Source of the DNA: Siphonodentalium dalli
Taxonomy: Eukaryota; Mollusca; Scaphopoda; Gadilida; Siphonodentaliidae
Assembly (NCBI GenBank): GCA_032622095.1
Contig: CP136062.1
Location: forward strand, 140,262,351 to 140,326,350
Direction: 5' to 3'
Length of the DNA stretch: 64,000 nt
Positions 12,311 through 64,000 of this stretch are shown here, one piece after another. Position 1 is the stretch's first letter. Each line of letters starts with the position of its first letter. Both the position numbers and the translations under genes were made by a program. The notes under the pieces were generated by a model, which was not told where the DNA came from, searched no databases, and was given only the letters and a program-made list of their open reading frames with translations.

Positions 12311-13130
12311 ACACTAATCTGTTTTATATTGATTTTCCTATAATTTATTTCCTGTAGTTTCGATGTTCTATAGGGAAATAAAAAATCATTTTTGTTTAAT
12401 TTTTCAACAACAAAATGATAATCTTTGGAATTTATGGGTCTAGTTTATATGGTATAACTCTGTTTTTAATATTTTTTCAACAGAACAGAAAGAAAAAATT
12501 ATGGTAAATTATCTTTTAATGTTGTTGTAATGGTGGTCTGGAACCCTGAATACATCTTTAACAAACACATTTTACTGCCTACAGACATTACATTGGTATT
12601 CCTTTGTGACTCAATTAGATCCTCCAATCGTATAATTGCCCCCCCCCCCCCCCCCCCCCAGGCTCAATTTGTCAGATGCATGCCACATTAGTCCAACATA
12701 AGTTATCCAGTGATAGCAAAGCTGGTTCGATTCCAATAAGCCCTGATTTGTGATTCAAACCAAAGGAAGGAAAACTTTGTATATCTGGGCAAGTTTCTCA
12801 GTTGCTTTCTGCAGGTCGGTGGTTTTTACATGTAGTTGGGTGATTTCCCATTTAAAGTTACCCTCTGTGAAATTTTTCCTCCCCCACCCCCGCCCCGAAA
12901 AATTAATGTCATGATAAAATTTAGCTCATGCATGGGATGTTGGGAAGTCTTGATCTATTTAAATATACTTAATGTTCTACGAATTTGTGTCTAAATGATC
13001 CATCTGAAATCAAATAATGTTTGATTGTGTTCTTTTCAAACAGTTTTTAATCATCCATATTTCCATTTGAATGAAATCATGCTTCATCAAGAGTTTAATC
13101 ATTTTGAACTGTTGTTGGACTTTAGAAGAA
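12311..13130. other. Intergenic, no gene seen
   Basis: AT-rich, with a run of 21 C at 12639-12659. A tRNA B-box-like GGTTCGATTCC at 12724 has no A box or clover-leaf around it. Confidence 0.4.
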
Positions 13131-13488
13131 AGTTCCAGGGACCAGCCTAGAGGGCGACTTGGAGACATTTTCTCCCTAAAATACCACTTCTCCCTATTTT
13201 GTCCCAGGGAGAAGTAACTTCTCTCTCGTGTACCTGTATGCATTTGGCCCAACATCATATTTAAAGGATATCTACTGATTATCATGGTGTTCTTACTCAC
13301 TATACTGGCTTTATAATTGGGCTATTGTGTTACATAATACTTATTGGATCATAGAAGTGTGATTTTGGAGTGTAAATTGAACTTCGGGCATTGATAATTA
13401 TTCCTGATAACAGTCCACTTCTCCCTAATAACCAAACAGGGAGAAGTGACTTCTCCAAATTTTTAACTTCAAGGCTGGTCCATGGAAA
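13131..13488. mobile_element. Inverted-repeat element with CTTCTCCCT motifs
   Basis: TTCCAGGGACCAGCCT at the left is mirrored by AGGCTGGTCCATGGAAA at the right. Inside each end lies CACTTCTCCCTA with its complement GGGAGAAGTGACTTCTCC. A small non-autonomous element is the simplest reading. Confidence 0.6.
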
Positions 13489-13830
13489 GTCCTAATTCCA
13501 TTTACAAATTACTAGTATACACACTTCTTATATATATGAGTGCTTGCTTTTGCTGTGAACCAACTTATTGAACACTTCTTGTGGAATAAAGATTTCTCAT
13601 TCTTGAGTACCTGTCACACATGTGTGAAAATTTTGAGCCAATACTGATATTCAGTTGTGTCTGGTACTCAGTTACACGCACCTGTTTATAGCTATTGACT
13701 TTAAAGAAAGGTGAATTAAAGGTCTCCCATTACCACAATTAAAGACATGTGTGTCTGTTGCAGTGTTTCAAACTGGTATTTCAGTATCTTTAATTTCACT
13801 GTATAATGGTCACTGGCGTTTGTTGCCAAT

Positions 13831-14044
13831 TTAACCCTTTCAGTGCCAAGTCCTATTTTTGTATTAACCCATATTTCCTTGATCATTTTTCAAATTTATT
13901 GATTATAATATGTGATACATTGATGGAAAGAGCTCTTAGAGCTCTTTCCATTAATGTATCACATTATTATAATCAATAAATTTGAAAAATGATCAAGGAA
14001 ATATGGGTTGATACAAAAATCGGACTTGGCACTGAAAGGGTAAA
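13831..14044. mobile_element. TTAA-type palindromic MITE (CCCTTTCAGTGCC)
   Basis: Near-perfect ~210-bp palindrome starting TTAACCCTTTCAGTGCCAAG and ending GGCACTGAAAGGGTAAA; the centre is AGAGCTCTTAGAGCTCT. The right TTAA has decayed to TAAA. The termini relate to 44335-44788. Confidence 0.85.
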
Positions 14045-14089
14045 ATAACAATATTCATTTAAAGCTCTATGTTTGACTTCAATAAATCA

Positions 14090-14315
14090 TTAACCCTTTC
14101 TTCCTTTCTTTACTAAGTGAATTCTTCCATCAGTTATAAAACTATGTATTAGAATTGTCTAGTATTCATCTGGGGGATGTTCAGGAAATATAAGCAGACA
14201 ACAGATGCAGAAGCATTCCTATTCATTGGCCTGTGTTCGTTTGTTGAACTTATTATCTGAACATTTCCTGAAGGATAACTACTCGTCAATGAGTATTTAG
14301 TAAAGAAATGGTTAA
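14090..14315. mobile_element. TTAA-flanked MITE, family D (TACTAAATACTCATT type)
   Basis: Flanked by TTAA at 14090-14093 and 14312-14315. Shares ACTTATTATCTGAACATTTCC and AATGAGTATTTAGTA with copies at 47629-47858, 61692-61925 and 62021-62600 and a decayed copy at 15960-16219. Confidence 0.75.
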
Positions 14316-15959
14316 TATCTAGCACACCATTAGAGATATATACACTCCTTTAGTTCAACCTTTTTACTGTTTCTTTTTTTTACATGGATCTGAACACACC
14401 ATAAGAATGATTTACACACCTTTAGTTCAACCTTTTTACCAATCTAGCACATTGAAACCATACCTATCCTTACAAAGTTAGGCATTTTTTTGCTAGACAC
14501 ATTATATGATCAGACATATCACCGTGGGCGTCAAGTTGCAAGCATATCACTCATATTTTCCTAATATTGCATAACATTACTATATGTAAAATAAGAGTTC
14601 TGCTTTAAGCAAATGCTACCCTTTAGTTATGTTTAAGCTACATGTACATCCCCTGACATACATGTATAGCAGTTAGTCAATAATAATAAATAATATGAAA
14701 TTTGCTAACAAAAGTCTATTTTTGGAGTTGGATCATGTGAATTATAAAAGAGTTGTTGCCACAGGTTTCTTTTCCCTGCTGTTACATGTAGCTCAGAAAA
14801 TAGAGGTTTCCAAACATTCGTTAGTGTGAGGAGATTACATTTGCTTGGAGACAAGGCGTCTGCAGAAATAGTTTAATTAGTTTTACAGTACCCGCCTATA
14901 TGCTATTTAACCCAGAGAACATACATTTTCTTCGTCTTTAATTGTGAAAGATAAGATAAGATTAGTGTCACGTAAAACGAAAAATGTGTTAATCATGGAT
15001 GAATTTCCAACATTAATCCGTAAATAAAGATTTCAGTACATTAAGATTCGACAACAAAAAAGTTGTTAGAAAATAGACAATTTAATACTTACAGTATGCG
15101 CGTCTGTCAAAATTAGTGTGAACCGAGAAATTTAAATGCAGAAAGCAACTTGCTTAGTTGCTGATTTGGTAGAAAATGTCCGCTATTAATAGTTATTTGA
15201 TTAACAGCAGTGTAAATGTCATTCCATGCACTAGCAGACTTTTGAATATTCACATTGTAACGTGATTGAGATTTACTGTAGTTTTCATAGCATTGAAGAG
15301 AAGTTTAATAAAACAGAAGCAAGTACATATCAAAATTGTCATTCATATGGTTAATAGTTTGTTGAAGGGTAATATATATGACTTATCAAATATAACATCG
15401 ATTGAAGGACTGTATTACAAAATTTATAGGGAACAAATGTCTCTCCAAGAGTTACAATTTATTGTCTAACAATTTTCAGTGTTTAATCGTTTACCACTTG
15501 CTATGTTTAGCATCTCGTGGTTGTACAACATGCATCACCAATTGTTTTTTGATTCATTTTTCATTTTTATTGTAAAACTTCATGTAATATTATATCTGAT
15601 ATTAAAAGATGTTATTGTTTAATATTTGTTACCATCATATTTCCCCTAGATGTCATGCTCGGGAAACTTGACTAGTTATAGCTGAACGTCTCGATATCAC
15701 CTTATAATACAGCCACACATTTTTTTATTTTCCATGCTGCTAACTGCTGTATCCATTTAGCAGTCCACGAGGATACATGTGTATTAGAAACAACTACAAT
15801 AAAAAATAAAGCAATATCAAAAACACATGGAGTAGTAATGCAAACAGATTTTCTGTTTTATGCATAAGTTTTAAAGAATCAAAAGTTGGACAATTCTGTG
15901 GAAATTTGCATGGAATCACATAGATAATAATAATTTCCACCTTATTCTGCTGAACTATC
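14316..15959. other. Intergenic, no gene seen
   Basis: AT-rich sequence. CACACCTTTAGTTCAACC-like text is duplicated near 14345 and 14415. No coding support. Confidence 0.4.
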
Positions 15960-16219
15960 ATTAAACCATTCGTTACTAAGTAAACTAATGATAGCACACC
16001 CACCACTTGTTGAGTAGTTCCCTTAGGAAATGTTCTGATTATAAGTTCAACAAATGGGCTATCATCAGAAGATTTCCCACCAATTAATATGAATCCTTCT
16101 GGACTGGTGTTATCATTTCGTCTGTTTGCTGTCTGCTTATATTTCCTGAACAACCCTTAAAATGAAAAATAGACCATTCCGATGTATGCTTTTATAAAAG
16201 AATGGAATAAACCATTTAA
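15960..16219. mobile_element. TTAA-type MITE, family D (decayed copy)
   Basis: Contains AGTTCCCTTAGGAAATGTTC and AGACCATTCCGATGTATGC in the family D order; the ends are degraded. A short open frame at 15794-16153 (- strand) overlaps it and is not considered a gene. Confidence 0.6.
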
Positions 16220-16283
16220 TGAACAAGATGGTGGAAGATGAGCATCAAAGGAGGCACAGTTCACTGTCAGGAACAACACAAAG

Positions 16284-16387
16284 TACAGTAATGCCCTAAT
16301 TAATCAACTCCATAACCACAGCAGAATTATGAGTAATTCAGGATTTAATCGGAAATATGGCTTGTTGCCATTCATCGGAAAGCTCTC
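16284..16387. mobile_element. Family A MITE, left arm only (copy 6)
   Basis: Begins TACAGTAATGCCCTAATTAA and stops at the palindrome centre, AAAGCTCTC. The right arm is absent. Confidence 0.75.
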
Positions 16388-16439
16388 GCTTCTAAGTTAG
16401 TAATGTAAAAAGAAAGGGTTATATAAAGGTAAATAGAGC

Positions 16440-16591
16440 ATTAAGCATAACTCAATTGAGGTTAATGTTTTAAGCATATTTCAATGCCATTATGTGTATT
16501 TCAGTTGTGCTGAAGTGCAGTTCAATTTCATGTAAAACTCATTGGTAAAAAGCTTTCGCCCCAGATATCTAATGACGTCCAGGATCAGTTG
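16440..16591 (+). repeat. Dispersed ~145-bp repeat, copy 1
   Basis: ACTCAATTGAGGTTAATG to AATGACGTCCAGGATCAG recurs, nearly identical and in the same orientation, at 19155-19293. The two copies may be a segmental or transposon-borne duplication. Confidence 0.75.
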
Positions 16592-16600
16592 ATTTTTATG

Positions 16601-17200
16601 TTTACCCATACCATAGTATGGTAAACAGTGTCGTTGTCTGGATTGACCACTCGTCGTTAGTCCGTCTGTCGTCTGTCCGTAGACACTTTACGCATGGTGT
16701 GATAACTGAAATATTTTCTATCTGATCAGAACCAAATTTGGTATGTGAGTTTCTCAGCCCACAAATACAGATAGAGTTCGAATATGGGTTTGATCAGAGT
16801 TTTTTTTTACGGAGTTATGGCCCTTTTTCTAAAAAATATTCACTCTTATTTAAAAAAAAAAAAAAAAATTTATATAATTCCTTGCTCAATTTAACCAAAA
16901 AATAAATAATTTTTTTTTAACTAACACCATTATAACTTTGCCAAGGGTACCCCAAGTCAGCACCAAATTTGGTTTAAATCGGTCCAAAATATTGTGTTAT
17001 GTATTGGTAAATTTGTTTGGAGCGACAATAAACCCAATTCATCAATTCCATCCCATGCCTTTGGACTACTTAGCTATTAATATGGCTATATTATTTTCTG
17101 ATGTCTCTTATGCCAATGTGCAGATAAATAAAGCTATGGTATCTAATTTTAAAAAAGTTTCAACAATACACATCACATGCTGTTAACAGTAGAGTAGAAC
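16601..17200 (+). mobile_element. Hairpin-headed repeat (TTTACCCATACCATAG type)
   Basis: A short hairpin (TTTACCCATACCATAGTATGG) is followed by GTCCGTCTGTC repeats and a body containing CCAAATTTGGTATG and GAGTTATGGCCC. The same header and body are found at 35848-38400. The open frame at 16938-17186 lies in this body and is not taken as a gene. Confidence 0.6.
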
Positions 17201-17441
17201 ATCACTCTACAGATGGTCTGAGGTCATTATAAATGTTATTGGTTTCATAGAGATGCCAGACTTTAACATAAACAATGCCTGTGATTTGTTGACAGCTCTG
17301 CTGTATAATTGATACTAATGGGTCAGCAGTGAGGTGTTTATCTTGATGGCTGTTGTTGGTAGAATTTGATACATTATCATTGTAAACTTAATTTGGAGTC
17401 TCTTGACCAAGTATTCCATGTCCAGGTCACCTTTTCACATT

Positions 17442-17512
17442 TAACCCAAGGCTGTGGTGGTGCAGCATTACATATCCTGTTCCAGTGCATTCTCTTATAT
17501 AAATGCGAGTGA
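17442..17512 (-). mobile_element. Family B MITE fragment
   Basis: GCAGCATTACATATCCTG then CCAGTGCATTCTCTTATAT is the inverted right end of family B. The remainder is lost. Confidence 0.6.
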
Positions 17513-17619
17513 CCCATAAATTCCAATAATTTGTGTTATGTACATTGTCTATAATAGTACATAACAGTGTACTGTATAATTCAACATCAAAACTCATTTA
17601 TGATTCCGATCAGAGTAAT

Positions 17620-17690
17620 TTACTATCGCCAAGGGATGGGTTAACATCTGCCGATCGTGATCGGCCTCTCGTTCTGTTTTGCCACGATTT
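17620..17690 (+). repeat. Short dispersed repeat with GCCGATC hairpin, copy 1
   Basis: ATGGGTTAACATCTGCCGATCGTGATCGGCCTCTCGTTC, read in pieces, occurs here and, nearly identical, at 39330-39398. The middle folds as GCCGATC-GT-GATCGGC. Confidence 0.65.
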
Positions 17691-17887
17691 CTGCCATTTT
17701 TCTGCTATAGATTATATTTGGTCTGAAGTATGTTTTGCCACATGAGCTGGATTGGTACCGTCTTACATTGAGAATTAAAAGGCTCAGCTACCCTGACCCC
17801 CCCCCCCCCCCCCCCAAATCCCTCCAAAAGTTAAGGAAATTGTACATAGGTATAATTGATTAATGCTCATTTTCAATTAATTCATCT

Positions 17888-17932
17888 TAGCCATGAGCTA
17901 GCATAACTAAATTCACCCTCTGGGGACCTCGC
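17888..17932. mobile_element. Family C fragment
   Basis: CCATGAGCTAGCATAACTAAATTCACCCTCTGGGGACCTC, read in pieces, is one hairpin arm of family C. It lies about 70 bp after a 19-C run (17797-17815), recalling the C run inside the copy at 60833. Confidence 0.6.
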
Positions 17933-17934
17933 TA

Positions 17935-18500
17935 AAGGAATTCAATACCTTTGAAGTATGTGGCCTGCAAATTAACATTCAGGTCTGCAAATCAACTATC
18001 ATGAAGTACATGAAAAAATAATGAGATAATAATAAGTCTCCAATAATGAGACTTTGCATGTCAAAACCATTGTTATGTAAACATATTACTGTTACAGTGG
18101 AATTAGCGATAACAGCCCAATAAGATACCAAAGTTTAACCAAAATTTTATGGTAAACACTGGAAAATAAAAACGCATTACTTAGCGCATTGAAAAATATT
18201 CTGAAAATTGTATTCAGAATAAATATTTGTACTTACTACACAATTTGTGATGTTTGTTGACAAATCACTGTAACATATTTGTTTACATAACAATGGTTTC
18301 AACATATGAAGTTTCATTATTGGGAGAACTTATGATCAATAATGAACATAAGAACAAAGTTCATCTATTTCTCCATGTACTTAAAAAATTCAAGATTTAT
18401 GTTATCTTTTACAGAATTATTCTTTTTCCACATTTACCCTGCATTTACCCTGCACTGAGAATACATCGGGTCCCTTTAAAGATGGATTATCTCTTTAAAT
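17935..18500. mobile_element. Large fold-back element
   Basis: 18041-18104 (CCAATAATGAGAC ... ACCATTGTTATGTAAAC ... TGTTACAGTG) is repeated inverted at 18265-18327. Outer segments (AAGTACATGAAAAAATAATG at about 18012; CTCCATGTACTT at about 18372) also pair. The loop is about 160 bp. Short open frames inside are not genes. Confidence 0.65.
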
Positions 18501-19154
18501 AACAAATTTTAAATAGTTGTGTGGGTATAAAATAATCAATATGAACTGAAGACCCCTGTACGGAAAGGCTTCTATCAATTAATATTGAATTTATTTCGAA
18601 TATTTTATTGGGCCCATTTATTTGTCTATTTTTAGAACAGACCATTTGGGTGATACCATATAGTGATAGAGAGCATTAGGCTGTTCCTATGGCTACGTGC
18701 CGAATGTCAAATGTCCCAGATTGATTGGTTGTACTGTTTTATTCCATAGCTAGAAGCGATAATGGGTATAATTAATGTTTATTTGTGACAAAAATTACGC
18801 AATAAAATTTCTGGTCTCTGTTAACAGTAACTACTATTGTTCGTTAGCTAAACAACCACACCTTTTTAGACCAGAAAATATTCAAAATAAAATCAATATT
18901 AATCGATAGAAGTATTTTCGGACAGAAATCTTCGACTCAGATCTAATATTTTATACCCCGGTAACTATATAATACATATTTGTTTACAAAGAGATAATCC
19001 ACCTTTAAGCAGAAAACTGCAGGATACAGGACACCACTGAAGATAAGCACTAAATCAGAGCCATATAGAAAAAGAAATTAATTTGTACTGGCAGTGGTCA
19101 AAATAATTAATGTGTGGATTGGTGGTGGTGGGTCTTCCAAATCACCACATTGTG
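18501..19154. other. Intergenic, upstream of the kinase gene
   Basis: AT-rich; the text near 18980-19010 (TTGTTTACAAAGAGATAATCC) resembles the right arm region of the preceding fold-back. No gene seen. Confidence 0.4.
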
Positions 19155-19293
19155 CTAACTCAATTAAGGTTAATGTTTTAAGCATATTTCAATGCCATTA
19201 TGTGTATTTCAGTTGTGCTCAAGTGCAGTTCAATTTTATGTAAAACTCATTGGTAAAAGGCTTTCGCCCCAGATATCTAATGACGTCCATAAT
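19155..19293 (+). repeat. Dispersed ~145-bp repeat, copy 2
   Basis: Second copy of 16440-16591, ending in AATGACGTCCATAATCAG about 410 bp before the kinase start codon. It carries a CRE-like TGACGTCC. Confidence 0.75.
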
Positions 19294-19379
19294 CAGGATA
19301 GTTACAACAGAAAGTTATCTTTAATTTCGGTATAATGTATTTAAGACTACAACCTCCCTCTCTCATTTTTACCACCACC

Positions 19380-64000
<44,621 letters not shown>

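Noticed and set aside
12655..12740. tRNA-like B box GGTTCGATTCC
   Set aside because: No A box at the right distance and no acceptor or anticodon stem can be drawn.

Overview
This is animal nuclear DNA. The genes are split by long AT-rich introns, and ancient DNA transposons and fold-back repeats fill most of the rest. The repeat types (hairpin-headed elements carrying ~160-175 bp tandem units next to runs of CCGTC, and very many ACATGTACATG motifs) look like a mollusc, probably a bivalve or gastropod. The species cannot be named from the window.

Two host genes are visible, both on the + strand. The last coding exon of a UBTD1/UBTD2 (ubiquitin domain-containing) homologue lies at 1000-1391. 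An SLK/STK10-family Ste20 kinase gene starts at 19706 and runs off the right edge. I place ten coding exons (19706-19870, 45848-46012, 47034-47232, 48776-48848, 51069-51145, 52394-52511, 53176-53257, 60619-60741, 63012-63089, 63653-64000+). They join in frame into 476 codons: a complete kinase domain, the start of an acidic region and a Pro/Ser/Thr-rich linker. The C-terminal coiled-coil part lies beyond the window. UBTD and STK10/SLK genes are also neighbours in vertebrates as I recall it, so the pair looks like conserved microsynteny.

The rest is transposon archaeology, much of it in the 26-kb intron 1. An apparently intact hAT element (31183-33878, perfect 8-bp target duplications, 654-aa transposase) sits inside a ~164-bp tandem array. 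Four more non-autonomous hAT-like elements with matching or near-matching 8-bp duplications lie at 26614-29114, 36532-37851, 41740-43071 and 55882-57126, and two Helitron-like elements lie head-to-tail inside the first of these. A Harbinger-like element (54061-55701, TTA duplication), TTAA-flanked piggyBac-like elements and TA-flanked fold-back MITEs occur in multiple copies. Several insertions can be proved by comparing filled and empty copies within the window itself.

For the kinase gene, the notable consequences are these. Exon 3 is enclosed by ~390-bp inverted copies of one MITE. Exon 2 is squeezed between two palindromic MITEs. Intron 7 holds a ~2.8-kb, 51-bp-unit minisatellite in which each unit carries two 5' splice-site-like motifs in the sense direction. 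Intron 8 carries a 62-base C run in the loop of a fold-back element.
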